From Bin87 sp965208015 (GTDB taxonomy: Bacteria; Chloroflexota; Dehalococcoidia; Lucifugimonadales; UBA3495): DNA of 64,000 nucleotides. Positions 18,501 to 27,032 of the stretch are shown here, piece by piece. Both the position numbers and the translations under genes were made by a program. The notes beneath the pieces are model-generated. The model saw only the letters and a program-made list of their open reading frames with translations, was not told where the DNA came from and searched no databases. The number at the start of each line of letters is the position of its first letter. The first letter of the stretch is position 1. Location of the stretch: the NCBI GenBank assembly GCA_965208015.1, contig CBDBNT010000003.1, forward strand, positions 310,001-374,000. Direction: 5' to 3'.

Positions 18501-18534
18501 AGGCCCGGCGAACATTCGCCGGGCCTCGGCTTTT
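18501..18534 (+). terminator. Rho-independent terminator after the first P450
   Basis: AGGCCCGGCGAA (18501-18512) is complementary to TTCGCCGGGCCT (18515-18526), then CGGCTTTT. The hairpin is 28 bases past the stop. Confidence 0.8.
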
Positions 18535-18539
18535 GTCGC

Positions 18540-18568
18540 TTGCAAGCACGGCGTTCGGAGCCTATAAT
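18540..18568 (+). promoter_or_regulatory. Probable sigma-70 promoter of the second P450
   Basis: TTGCAA (18540-18545), a 17-base spacer and a perfect TATAAT (18563-18568) lie directly behind the preceding terminator and 72 bases before the ATG. Confidence 0.65.
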
Positions 18569-18640
18569 CGGCGCATCAGAGCAGTTTGATCTGCGTAATT
18601 CGTCGGCAAATCACGTGTCGCACACCGGAGGTCGCAGGAA

Positions 18641-19900
18641 ATGGTCAGCACTATCAACGACAACCCATTCTCTCTGGAAGCGATGTACCAACCCTACGAG
18701 TTTTTCGCGCGGCTGCGCGATTGGGAGCCGGTACACTACAACGAGGAGTACGAGGTCTGGATGGTCACGGACTGGGAGCACCTGGTATGGGTGACCCGGC
18801 ACCCGGAGGTCTTCTCGTCCAGCGTGTTCGCCCGGGACCCCCGGCCGCCGAACCCGCCCATCGACGAAGACGACATGGAGATCTACAACTACATCAAGAA
18901 GTGGCAGGTCTCCCGGTTTATCCAGCACGACCAGAAGCGGTACAACCCCGGGGTCAGCGGGCCCGACCACGTGGACATGCGCCGGGTGATGCACGGTTAC
19001 TTCACCCCCAAGTCCATGGAAATGTGGCGCCCCCTGGTTCAGTCGGCCATCGATGAACTGCTGGACGCCGTGCAGGAAAAGGGCCGCATGGACGTGATGG
19101 CCGATCTGGCCACGCCGCTGCCCCTGCTGGTCATCGCGCGGATGCTGGGCATCCCGGACAGCGACCGCCCCATTATGCGCCGGCTGGCCAAGGACCTGCG
19201 CCACCTGAACCGGACGGGCCCAAACCGCATGGGTCCCCTATCCGAATCGGTGCAGAACCTGCAGGACTACCTGGGCCCGCTGTGCGACGAACGCATCGCC
19301 AACCCCAAGGACGACCTGATCTCGGTCGTTGCCGAAGGGGCGCGGCGCGGCATCTTCGACCGCGACATGGTGGTGAACAACGTGATGCTGCTGCTCTCCG
19401 CGGGTCACGAGACCACCATCAACCTGATCTGCAACGGCACCCTGGCCTTCACCCAGCACCCGGACCAGTGGGCGATCCTGAAGTCGGACCCTGAAGGCAA
19501 GACCGTGCGCGCCACCGAAGAGTGCCTGCGGTACGACTCGCCGGTGAAGTCCATCCAGCGCATCGCCATGGAGGACATGGAGCTCAACGGCCAGCAGATC
19601 AAGGAGAATGACCGGGTGCGGTGGTTCATCTCCGGGGCCAACCGGGATCCCAAGGTGTTCGACCGGGCGGACGACTTCGACGTCGAGCGCTACCCCAACA
19701 TGCACGTGGCCTTCGGCAGCGGCATCCACCACTGCCTCGGCGCGACCCTGGCGCGGCTGGAAGGGCAGGAGATATTCCGCAACCTGGCCAACCGCTTCGA
19801 GAGCCTGGAACTGGAAGTCCCGGCCGAGACGCTGGAATACGACCAGCTCATCGGCCTGCGGGCGCTGGAATCGCTGCCGGTGACGGTCACCAACGCATAG
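18641..19900 (+). CDS. Cytochrome P450 (second of four)
   Basis: This 419-residue P450 has LLSAGHETT in the I helix, EECLRYDSP as the ExxR region, and FGSGIHHCLG with the heme Cys near residue 365. Much of its length is nearly identical to the third gene (for example IKKWQVSRFIQHDQ and PLLVIARMLGIPDS in both), so the two are recent duplicates. GGAGG lies about 10 bases before the ATG. Own promoter and terminator indicate independent transcription. Confidence 0.95.
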   Translation: MVSTINDNPFSLEAMYQPYEFFARLRDWEPVHYNEEYEVWMVTDWEHLVWVTRHPEVFSSSVFARDPRPPNPPIDEDDMEIYNYIKKWQVSRFIQHDQKRYNPGVSGPDHVDMRRVMHGYFTPKSMEMWRPLVQSAIDELLDAVQEKGRMDVMADLATPLPLLVIARMLGIPDSDRPIMRRLAKDLRHLNRTGPNRMGPLSESVQNLQDYLGPLCDERIANPKDDLISVVAEGARRGIFDRDMVVNNVMLLLSAGHETTINLICNGTLAFTQHPDQWAILKSDPEGKTVRATEECLRYDSPVKSIQRIAMEDMELNGQQIKENDRVRWFISGANRDPKVFDRADDFDVERYPNMHVAFGSGIHHCLGATLARLEGQEIFRNLANRFESLELEVPAETLEYDQLIGLRALESLPVTVTNA

Positions 19901-19928
19901 CCGCAACGACGACATCAGGCGCTTTCGT

Positions 19929-19964
19929 GCGCCGGGGAGGGTTATACGCCTCCCCGGCGCACAC
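19929..19964 (+). terminator. Strong hairpin after the second P450, probable terminator
   Basis: GTGCGCCGGGGAGG (19929-19942) pairs perfectly over 14 bases with 19951-19964 around an eight-base loop. Only a short T run (ATTT) follows a few bases later. Confidence 0.65.
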
Positions 19965-20038
19965 CCATTTAATGGCGCTGTACGGTCAGCTGTAAGCCGG
20001 ACCAAGCGCGAACGACTGCACTTCGTGCGAATATCGGT

Positions 20039-20044
20039 TATAAT
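20039..20044 (+). promoter_or_regulatory. -10 element of the third P450
   Basis: A perfect TATAAT lies 70 bases before the ATG, the same distance as for the second P450. The -35 region (ACTGCA at 20015-20020, 18-base spacing) is weak. Confidence 0.45.
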
Positions 20045-20114
20045 CGGCCAATCTCAAGGCGCTGCGGGCTGTTGGGCCGGCAGCCATGTCAACGTACCAC
20101 CGGAGGTACAACCA

Positions 20115-21386
20115 ATGGTAACCACCTTCAACGACAATCCGTTTTCGCCGGAAGCGATCTACAAGCCCTATGACTTTTACAATCGGCTGCGCGAGCACCA
20201 GCCGGTGTATTACAACGAGCAACTCGAGGTGTGGATGATCACCTCGTGGGAACACTTGGTGTGGGTCACTCGGCATCCGGAGGCATTCTCGTCCAGCGTG
20301 TACGCGCGGGACACGCGCGCCCCGAACCCACCGATCGATGAAGACGACATGGAACTCTACAACTTCATCAAGAAGTGGCAGGTTTCACGGTTCATCCAGC
20401 ACGACCAGCGCCGGTACAATCCCGACGTCAGCGGCTCGGACCACATCGATATGCGACGGGTGATGCACGGCTACTTCACCCCCAAGTCCATCGAAATGTG
20501 GCGCCCCCTGGTGCAGTCGGCCATCGACGAGTTGCTGGACGCCGTCGAAGCGAAGGGTCGGATGGACGTAATGGCCGACCTGGCCACCCCGCTGCCTTTG
20601 CTGGTCATCGCCCGGATGCTGGGCATCCCGGACAGTGAGCGGGAGCGGCTGCGCGAACTGGCCAAGGACCTGCGATTCCTCAACCGTGAGGGTCCCGACC
20701 GCATGAAGCCGCTGACTCAGGCGGTGCAGAACCTGCAGGACTTCATTGCGCCAATGGTCGAGGACCGGATGACCAACCCCGAGAACTTCGATGCAACCGA
20801 CCTGATGTCCGTGGTCTGCGAAGGTGAACGGCAGGGGGTGTTCAACCGGGATATGACCGTCAACAACATCATGCTGCTGCTGTCAGCCGGACACGAGACC
20901 ACCATCAACCTGATCTGCAACGGCACGCTGGCATTCACCCAGCACCCGGAACAGTGGGCAATCCTGAAGTCCGATCCGGAAGGCAAGACCGTCCGCGCGA
21001 CTGAAGAGGCGCTCCGGTATGACTCGCCTGTCCGGTCCATCCAGCGCATCGCGATGGATGATATCGAGCTGAACGATCAGCTGATCAAGAAGAATGACCG
21101 GGTCCGCTGGTTCATCCCCGGCGCCAACCGTGACCCCAAGGTTTTCGACCGCGCCGATGACTTTGACATCGAACGGTACCCGAACCAGCACGTCGCTTTT
21201 GGCAGCGGCGTCCATCACTGCTTGGGCGCAACCCTGGCCCGGCTGGAGGGTCAGGAGATCTTCCGGAACCTGGCCAACCGCTTCGAGAAGGTCGAGCTGG
21301 AGATCCCGGTGGAAGAGGTCGAGTACGACCACGTCCTCACCTTCCGCGCGGTGGAGAGCCTCCCGGTGAAGGTGACCAGCGCATAG
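20115..21386 (+). CDS. Cytochrome P450 (third of four)
   Basis: This 423-residue P450 has LLSAGHETT, TEEALRYDSP (ExxR) and FGSGVHHCLG with the heme Cys near residue 369. The start was placed at the ATG preceded by GGAGG (20102-20106); an upstream GTG adds 30 unrelated residues. It is the close duplicate of the second gene. The main difference is a few extra residues in the segment before the I helix (NPENFDATDLMSVV). Confidence 0.95.
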   Translation: MVTTFNDNPFSPEAIYKPYDFYNRLREHQPVYYNEQLEVWMITSWEHLVWVTRHPEAFSSSVYARDTRAPNPPIDEDDMELYNFIKKWQVSRFIQHDQRRYNPDVSGSDHIDMRRVMHGYFTPKSIEMWRPLVQSAIDELLDAVEAKGRMDVMADLATPLPLLVIARMLGIPDSERERLRELAKDLRFLNREGPDRMKPLTQAVQNLQDFIAPMVEDRMTNPENFDATDLMSVVCEGERQGVFNRDMTVNNIMLLLSAGHETTINLICNGTLAFTQHPEQWAILKSDPEGKTVRATEEALRYDSPVRSIQRIAMDDIELNDQLIKKNDRVRWFIPGANRDPKVFDRADDFDIERYPNQHVAFGSGVHHCLGATLARLEGQEIFRNLANRFEKVELEIPVEEVEYDHVLTFRAVESLPVKVTSA

Positions 21387-21422
21387 TCATACCGGCGCAC
21401 GCAAACCCACATCGAACATCGA

Positions 21423-21459
21423 GCCGGCGGTCGCAAGAGTGGCCGCCGGCCATGTTTTT
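21423..21459 (+). terminator. Rho-independent terminator after the third P450
   Basis: GCCGGCGG (21423-21430) pairs with CCGCCGGC (21443-21450), and GTTTTT follows at 21454-21459. Confidence 0.75.
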
Positions 21460-21539
21460 GAGCAGACCCTCGGTTTGAATTGTAGAACCGCTTGTGATAA
21501 TTTTGACCGCACCGACGACCACCTACTCAGGGGTTCACT

Positions 21540-22769
21540 ATGCCCGCAAACATCCACGACGACCTGTTCGCCGCCGAGGCGATCCGCGATCCGTACGGCT
21601 ATTTTGGAGCCCTGCGGGCCGAGGCGCCGGTTCACTGGAACGAGCAGTACCAGATGTGGGTGGTGACCAGCTACGAGCGGCTGGTGTGGACGGCCCGGCA
21701 TCCCGAATACTTCTCCTCCGAAGTGGCGCTGCGCGACAACAAACCGCCTTCTCCCACGATCCCCGAAGAGGACATGGAACTCTTTGGCGCCGTGCGGAAT
21801 TGGATGGCGGCCCGGTTCACCCAGAACGACGGCGCGAAGCACAAGGAAAAGCGCAAGGTGGTTCACGGCTTCTTCACGCCCAAGGCGATGGAAACTTGGC
21901 GTCCGTTGGTCCGCCAGACGGTGAACGACCTGCTGGACGACCTTCAGGGCGCCGGCCGCATGGACGTCATGCATGACTTCGCCACGCCGCTCACCTACAG
22001 CATCATCGCCGGCCTGATGGATATACCGCCCAGCGACCGCGCCTTCGTCAAGGAGCTGTGCAGTAGCATGTGCGGTTTCGACGGGAACCAGCCGGACCGG
22101 ATCCGGATGTACGCGGAGGGCGTGCAGGCGGTGACCGACTACTTGGCTCCCATCGTGGCCGAGCGGGTCCGGGACCCGGGCGACGACCTGCTGTCGGTGA
22201 TCTGCAAAGGCGAGATCATGGGAGCGTACACCCGCGATGAGGTGCTGGCCAATGCCCTCCTGCTCCTGGTCGCGGGACACGAAACCACCAACGACCTGAT
22301 TTCCAACGGAGTGCTGGCATTCGCACAACACTCCGACCAGTTTGACCTCCTGCGAACCGACCCTGACGCCCACATCGTTAACGCCGTCGAGGAAGTGCTG
22401 CGATACGACTCTCCGCTGAAATCAATCCAGCGTGTCGCGACCCAGGACGTGGACATGGGCGACGGGCAGCAGGTTGGCAAGGACGACCGCGTGCGTTGGG
22501 TGATCTCGTCGGCCAACCGCGATCCGGAGGTCTTTGAGGAGCCGGACGCCCTGGATATCACGCGCAATCCGAACCCCCACGTGGCCTTCGGCAGCGGCGT
22601 TCACCACTGCCTGGGTGCCACCCTGGCGCGGCTGGAAGGGCAGGAAGCCTTCGCCGAACTGGCACGCCGCTTCGAGGGGTTCGAACTGGAAACCGATCCC
22701 AACGACTTGGAATACCTGCCCAGCGTGGGGCAGCGCACCCTGCTGAACCTGCCGGTTGCAACACGCTAG
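21540..22769 (+). CDS. Cytochrome P450 (fourth of four)
   Basis: This 409-residue P450 is the most divergent of the four. I-helix LVAGHETTND, ExxR in EEVLRYDSP and heme loop FGSGVHHCLG (Cys near residue 357) are intact. The segment before the I helix is shorter than in the other three. A weak GGGG precedes the ATG. No terminator separates it from the ferredoxin 68 bases downstream, so these two are probably co-transcribed. Confidence 0.95.
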   Translation: MPANIHDDLFAAEAIRDPYGYFGALRAEAPVHWNEQYQMWVVTSYERLVWTARHPEYFSSEVALRDNKPPSPTIPEEDMELFGAVRNWMAARFTQNDGAKHKEKRKVVHGFFTPKAMETWRPLVRQTVNDLLDDLQGAGRMDVMHDFATPLTYSIIAGLMDIPPSDRAFVKELCSSMCGFDGNQPDRIRMYAEGVQAVTDYLAPIVAERVRDPGDDLLSVICKGEIMGAYTRDEVLANALLLLVAGHETTNDLISNGVLAFAQHSDQFDLLRTDPDAHIVNAVEEVLRYDSPLKSIQRVATQDVDMGDGQQVGKDDRVRWVISSANRDPEVFEEPDALDITRNPNPHVAFGSGVHHCLGATLARLEGQEAFAELARRFEGFELETDPNDLEYLPSVGQRTLLNLPVATR

Positions 22770-22837
22770 CCGCCGGTCGCCGCAACCATGCTGGCGAACA
22801 CCCTCGTTCGCCTGACCATCACGAGGAGGTTACCCCG

Positions 22838-23062
22838 ATGGCCCGACAGCTGAAAATCACCGTGGACTACAACGTGTGCGTGGGCAACGCCATGTGCGAG
22901 ACCTTCGCGGAAAACACTTTTGGCCTGAACGATGACCGGCAGTCTTACGTTAAGGACCCGGCCGGCGATCCCGAGGAAACCATCATCGAGGCGGCGGAAA
23001 ACTGCCCGGTCACGGCGATCACCGTGGAGGACGCGGAGACCGGGGAGATTTTGTTCCCGTAG
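22838..23062 (+). CDS. [3Fe-4S] ferredoxin, probable P450 redox partner
   Basis: This 74-residue ferredoxin has three cluster cysteines, C14-x5-C20 (CVGNAMC) and C56-Pro (ENCPVTAI). The position where a fourth cysteine would bind in [4Fe-4S] proteins is not Cys, which fits the [3Fe-4S] ferredoxins that serve bacterial P450s. GAGGAGG lies eight bases before the ATG. Position after four P450 genes strongly suggests it passes electrons to them; no ferredoxin reductase is adjacent. Confidence 0.9.
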   Translation: MARQLKITVDYNVCVGNAMCETFAENTFGLNDDRQSYVKDPAGDPEETIIEAAENCPVTAITVEDAETGEILFP

Positions 23063-23088
23063 AAAGTCGGCATCCAACTGGATACCAT

Positions 23089-23111
23089 GGGGGCGAATGA
23101 TCATTCGCCCC
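23089..23111. repeat. Palindromic dispersed repeat
   Basis: GGGGCGAATGA and its exact complement TCATTCGCCCC form a 22-base perfect palindrome (23090-23111). The right edge touches the stop codon of the convergent oxidoreductase. CTACATTTTT follows, so it could terminate the ferredoxin transcript. A similar element lies at 39047-39072. Confidence 0.6.
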
Positions 23112-24112
23112 TACATTTTTGCAATCACTTCCTCACCGAACCTGCGAATAATATCCGCCGGGTCGTGGCTGATGGCCGTGATCTGCAAAACGTCGGCGCC
23201 GGACTCGGCGACCTCGACAACCTTGGCGCGGCATTCCTCGGGAGTGCCAACTACAGCGAACCGGTCGGCCAGGTAGTCAGTCACCCCGAGCTCATCCGAC
23301 AACGCAGCGTTGCGCGTTGCGCCTACCTGCTCGTGTTCCGCCGGCACGTACTCCCCCTGGATGATCTGCATCGCTTCGTGAAGCTCGGGCGGGACGTGCT
23401 TCCCTTCCAGGGTGAAGCGGAAGGCGTGGTGCGCACTGGCGGACAGCGCCATTCGGATCTCGTCGATGGCGTCGCCGCTGTCGTCCGAGATGTTGCACTT
23501 TGCGAAGGCCCAGACCTCCGTGGACCCCGCCGGTTTGCCCGCGTCGGCCTCCCCTTCGCGGATGCGCGACACGGTGTCGGCCAGGATTTCGGGCGTGAGC
23601 CCAGTGTGGACCATGACCCGGTCGGCGATTTCTCCGGCCATGCGCAGGGTCCGCGGACCCTCGGCGGACATCATTATGGGGACGGGATCACTACTCCAGC
23701 GTACATGCCCCTCGCGACCCAGGTACTCCGCAGTTTCCCCGGCCAGGAAATCCCGGACCGCGGCGACGTAATCGCGCAACGCCCTCATACGTGCCGGCCG
23801 GAGCCCCAGGTTCAGGATCGCGCTGTCGCCGGTGCCTATGCCAAGAAACGCCCGTCCCTCCGACAATTCCTGTAGCGAGGCGATGGCCGAGGCGGTCACC
23901 GCCGGATGCCGCGTCAGCGGGTTGGTTACCGACGGGCCGAGATGCACGCGTGAGGTCTCAGTAGCCGCAACGGCCAGCGAGACGAAAAGCTCGCGGAAGA
24001 GCGATTGCGAGTCCGCGACGCCGATGTAGTCAAACCCAACCGCCTCCGCGAGACGAACGTGGCGGCGAAAGGATTTGTAGGAACTGGGCAGGAGGGTCAC
24101 GCCGTATTTCAT
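23111..24112 (-). CDS. LLM-class flavin-dependent (F420/FMN) oxidoreductase
   Basis: This 333-residue TIM-barrel protein belongs to the luciferase-like monooxygenase superfamily: MKYGVTLLPSS at the start, LAEAVGFDYIGVADSQ, VHLGPSVTNPLTRHPAVTAS, and GRAFLGIGTGDSA, which binds the flavin phosphate. The C-terminal FAVVGTPEECRAKVVEV is standard for F420-type members. It reduces or oxygenates small organic substrates; which cofactor it uses cannot be decided. The ATG is preferred to a TTG four codons upstream. It converges on the ferredoxin. Confidence 0.87.
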   Translation of the reverse strand: MKYGVTLLPSSYKSFRRHVRLAEAVGFDYIGVADSQSLFRELFVSLAVAATETSRVHLGPSVTNPLTRHPAVTASAIASLQELSEGRAFLGIGTGDSAILNLGLRPARMRALRDYVAAVRDFLAGETAEYLGREGHVRWSSDPVPIMMSAEGPRTLRMAGEIADRVMVHTGLTPEILADTVSRIREGEADAGKPAGSTEVWAFAKCNISDDSGDAIDEIRMALSASAHHAFRFTLEGKHVPPELHEAMQIIQGEYVPAEHEQVGATRNAALSDELGVTDYLADRFAVVGTPEECRAKVVEVAESGADVLQITAISHDPADIIRRFGEEVIAKM

Positions 24113-24205
24113 GGTACGTTCCAACGTGGATCGAGCTGTCTGTGATTCCGGGACGCTATACTATACACGTCGCATGCTTTCTGACGGCGCGATGGAGGCC
24201 AGGCC

Positions 24206-24766
24206 ATGACTACCGCACGGAAACTGCTCACCGCCGACGACCTGCTGGCGATGCCCCGGGACGGCTATCGCCACGAACTGGTACGGGGGGAACTGATAAC
24301 AATGCCGCCGCCCGGAATCATGCACACCAGGATCACTGGACGCTTTTGCCGTCGCATTGGCAATTTCATTGAGGAACACGACCTTCCTTATGTCGATGGC
24401 CCCGAGGCCGCCGCCTACACTGAGCAGAACCCCGATACGGTTCGCGCCGCCGATTACGCCATTTACCCCCTACACGATCTGTCTGGTCCTCTGCCAGATC
24501 GCGGCTACGTCCTCGGTCTGGTTCCCGTGCTGGCAGTGGAAGTAATTTCTCCGGGCTACCGTTCGGCCGCCGGCGTCGCCGAGCGGGTGCGGATGTGGCT
24601 GGGGGCCGGCCTACAGATGGTTGTGATCGCCCATATTGCCACCCGCGAAATTGTCACCCATGGCAGTGACGGCGCAGAGCATACATTCACCACCGGAGAC
24701 ACCTTCACCCTGGAGCCGATACTTCCCGGTTTCGCCTGCCCGGTGGACGATCTTTTCGCCGTCTAG
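24206..24766 (+). CDS. Uma2-family (DUF820) PD-(D/E)xK nuclease-like protein
   Basis: This 186-residue protein fits Uma2/DUF820: TADDLLAMPRDGYRHELVRGEL at the N-terminus, the acidic residue in VRAADYAIY, LAVEVISPG in place of the core ExK-like strand, and a final LPGFACPVDDLF. Uma2 proteins have a restriction-endonuclease fold but their biological role is unclear; they are common as scattered single genes in Chloroflexi and cyanobacteria. The usual lysine-bearing segment after EVISP is replaced by arginine-rich RSAAGVAERVRMWL, so activity is uncertain. It starts with ATG after GGAGGC. Confidence 0.8.
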   Translation: MTTARKLLTADDLLAMPRDGYRHELVRGELITMPPPGIMHTRITGRFCRRIGNFIEEHDLPYVDGPEAAAYTEQNPDTVRAADYAIYPLHDLSGPLPDRGYVLGLVPVLAVEVISPGYRSAAGVAERVRMWLGAGLQMVVIAHIATREIVTHGSDGAEHTFTTGDTFTLEPILPGFACPVDDLFAV

Positions 24767-24783
24767 CCCCGCCCGTCCAACCT

Positions 24784-24808
24784 GAATTCCGGCTTTCGCC
24801 GGAATGAC
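24784..24808. repeat. Dispersed palindromic repeat, ATTCC(G/C)GC type
   Basis: ATTCCGGC-TTTC-GCCGGAAT followed by GAC is one of at least six such units in this window (others near 32441, 32503, 36011, 36448 and 36518). It lies between the Uma2 gene and the end of aroC and may act as a hairpin. Confidence 0.8.
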
Positions 24809-24839
24809 GGGATCACGGAATGACGGAAAACGCGGATAG

Positions 24840-26027
24840 TCAGCTGTAGCGCAGTCGGGGGCCCACGGTGGCCTGGTAGCCCTCAAAGTTGCGGCGGGTT
24901 TCGGAAATGCTGTCGCCACCGAACTTTTCCATAAAGGCGTCGGCCAGAACCAGGGCGACCATCGCCTCTCCGATGACTCCGGCCGGTGGAGCCTGACACA
25001 CGTCACTCCGCTCAAAGTGGGCCTGCACCGGTTCGCCGGTATCCAGGTCGACCGATGGCAGCGGGTTGTGCAGGGTGGCGATGGGCTTGATGACGAAACG
25101 GGCCACCAGGGGCGGGCCGCTGGTCATGCCGCCTTCGGTGCCGCCGGCGCGATTGGTCTTCCGCTGCCACGGGTTGTCCGGATCGGTTACAGGCTCGATC
25201 ACGTCCTGGAACTCGGAGCCCCAGGCGTCCATCAATTCCCAACCGGGTCCGATGCTGACGGCCTTGACCGCGTTGATGCTCATCAGTGCCTGGGCGATCT
25301 TGGCGTCGATCTTGCGGTCCCAGTGGACGTGGGAGCCGAGACCGATGGGCACGTTTTCCGCGATCACTTCCACCGTGCCGCCCACAGTGTCGCCAGCCTC
25401 CCGGGCTGCGTCCACCTCGGCCATCATCTTCTCCGCGGCGGCGTTGTCGGCGCAGTGTACCGGCGACTCTTCCACGGCCTCCCAGTCGATGGCGTCGTGT
25501 TCGGGAGGGTCGGCGTGGATGCGGCCGATGGAGATAACATGGCTGTGAAAATTGATGCCGAACTCCTCCAGCAAGCGCATGGCCACCGCTCCGGCGGCCA
25601 CCCGTCCGGCGGTCTCCCGCGCGGAGGCACGCTCCAGCGAGTTGCGCACGTCGTGGAAGCCGTACTTCATCGCCCCCGGGAGATCCGCATGACCCGGGCG
25701 GATGCGAGTTACGCGACGGTTGCGGCCTTCCTGGGACGGGTTTTCGACGTACTCTACGGCCATGGCGTCCTGCCAGTTGACCCAGTCCCGGTTCTCCAGC
25801 AGCATCCCGATGGGGCTGCCCAGAGTGTAGCCGTGGCGCACGCCGGTCTGGATGTGGGCATGGTCGCGCTCAATCTGCTGCCGCCCGCCGCGTCCGTATC
25901 CCCGCTGGCGTCGGGCCAGGTGGTGCGCGATGTACTCCTCATCCAGGGGCAAGTAGGCCGGCACGCCTTCGACGATGATCATCAGGCCCTGACCATGGGA
26001 TTCGCCCGCTGTGAACCAACGTATCAT
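24840..26027 (-). CDS. aroC: Chorismate synthase
   Basis: This 395-residue FMN-dependent lyase converts EPSP to chorismate, the last shikimate-pathway step. It has the start signature FTAGESHGQGL, RRQRGYGRGGRQQIE, the GVRHGYTLGSPIGM segment, RPGHADLPGAMKYG and the RASARETAGRVAAGA motif. The start was set at MIRWFTAGESHG, which has AGGAGG upstream; the longer frame adds 15 residues without homology. It follows aroE on the same strand after 25 bases. Confidence 0.96.
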   Translation of the reverse strand: MIRWFTAGESHGQGLMIIVEGVPAYLPLDEEYIAHHLARRQRGYGRGGRQQIERDHAHIQTGVRHGYTLGSPIGMLLENRDWVNWQDAMAVEYVENPSQEGRNRRVTRIRPGHADLPGAMKYGFHDVRNSLERASARETAGRVAAGAVAMRLLEEFGINFHSHVISIGRIHADPPEHDAIDWEAVEESPVHCADNAAAEKMMAEVDAAREAGDTVGGTVEVIAENVPIGLGSHVHWDRKIDAKIAQALMSINAVKAVSIGPGWELMDAWGSEFQDVIEPVTDPDNPWQRKTNRAGGTEGGMTSGPPLVARFVIKPIATLHNPLPSVDLDTGEPVQAHFERSDVCQAPPAGVIGEAMVALVLADAFMEKFGGDSISETRRNFEGYQATVGPRLRYS

Positions 26028-26052
26028 CGAGTTTCGGCCTCCTGGAATGGGG

Positions 26053-26925
26053 TCATCGTGCTTCAGCTTCACGCTCGTGCATGGCGGACATGGCGGCGTC
26101 CATCATCACGGAAACGGGCGCGGGCCGTTCCAGCCACAACTCAAAGGATGCGGCGCCCTGGTATACCAGCATGGAAATACCGCCCAGGGTTAGGGCTCCT
26201 GCCGTCTGCGCCTCCCTGAGCAGCGGGGTCAGCATGGGATTATACACAAGGTCGTAGACCAGGGCCGAAGGAGGTATCTGCGACGCCGGCAGGGGTGAAG
26301 CATCCTCGTCGGGCCCATGGTGCATACCCAGCGAAGTGCAGTTGACGATCAGGTCGGCTCCCTCTGGCACGTTCCCGGTTTGCAGGGCATCCAGTCGAAT
26401 CGGCCACGCGGGAACACCGCGATTGGCGGCCAGTTCAGCCAACGCTTCGGCGCGCTCCAGGGTCCGGTTCGCGATGACAAGTTCGGCGACGCCGGCCCGG
26501 AGCAGGGCCTGAACCACGCCCCTCGCTGATCCGCCGGCGCCCAGGATCAAGACTCGCTTGCCGGCGGGATCCAGTCCGCCCGACTCGCGGAGCGCACGAA
26601 GGAAGCCATAGCCGTCGGTGTTGTAGCCGACGAGTCGGCCGGCGCGATTGACTATCGTATTCACGGCGCCCGCTTCCGCCGCCCACTCGTCAATCTCGTC
26701 GAGAAACGGCATCACCGCCTCTTTGTGCGGGACGGTGACGTTGATGCCACGAACCGAGTCTGACCGCAGCGACGCCACAAAATCCCTCACCAGGTCGGGG
26801 TGCACATCGTAGGGGAGATACCGATGATCGACGGCGAGACTATCCAGCCCGGCCTGCTGGAACCGGGGAGATATCGAGTGGCCGATGGGATGGCCGATGA
26901 TGCCCAAGGCTGAGTCAATTACCAT
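26053..26925 (-). CDS. aroE: Shikimate dehydrogenase
   Basis: This 290-residue NADPH-dependent enzyme reduces 3-dehydroshikimate. It shows IIGHPIGHSISPRFQQA, the catalytic lysine in NVTVPHKEAVMPFLD, AVNTIVN, the substrate-binding GYNTDGYGFLRAL, the nucleotide fold ILGAGGSARGV with NRT, and the C-terminal GGISMLVYQGAASFELW. The ATG is chosen over a TTG three codons upstream. Together with aroC it forms a two-gene shikimate-pathway unit. Confidence 0.94.
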   Translation of the reverse strand: MVIDSALGIIGHPIGHSISPRFQQAGLDSLAVDHRYLPYDVHPDLVRDFVASLRSDSVRGINVTVPHKEAVMPFLDEIDEWAAEAGAVNTIVNRAGRLVGYNTDGYGFLRALRESGGLDPAGKRVLILGAGGSARGVVQALLRAGVAELVIANRTLERAEALAELAANRGVPAWPIRLDALQTGNVPEGADLIVNCTSLGMHHGPDEDASPLPASQIPPSALVYDLVYNPMLTPLLREAQTAGALTLGGISMLVYQGAASFELWLERPAPVSVMMDAAMSAMHEREAEAR

Positions 26926-26984
26926 GACAATCAATGGGATGTGAATGGGGACGCGCCAGACGACATTCTATCAGAGAGCAGAAA

Positions 26985-27011
26985 GCCCCGAGGCCAGAAA
27001 GACCTCGGGGC
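26985..27011 (-). terminator. Hairpin terminator after the TP-rich lipoprotein gene
   Basis: GCCCCGAGG (26985-26993) pairs with CCTCGGGGC (27003-27011). On the minus strand it is followed by TTTCTGC, and it is 22 bases beyond the lipoprotein stop. Confidence 0.65.
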
Positions 27012-27032
27012 GCCGTGTCCACCCATGTAGCG

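Noticed and set aside
21474..21505. Promoter of the fourth P450 (TTGAAT ... GATAAT)
   Set aside because: Spacing is too short and both boxes deviate, so it was not listed as a feature.
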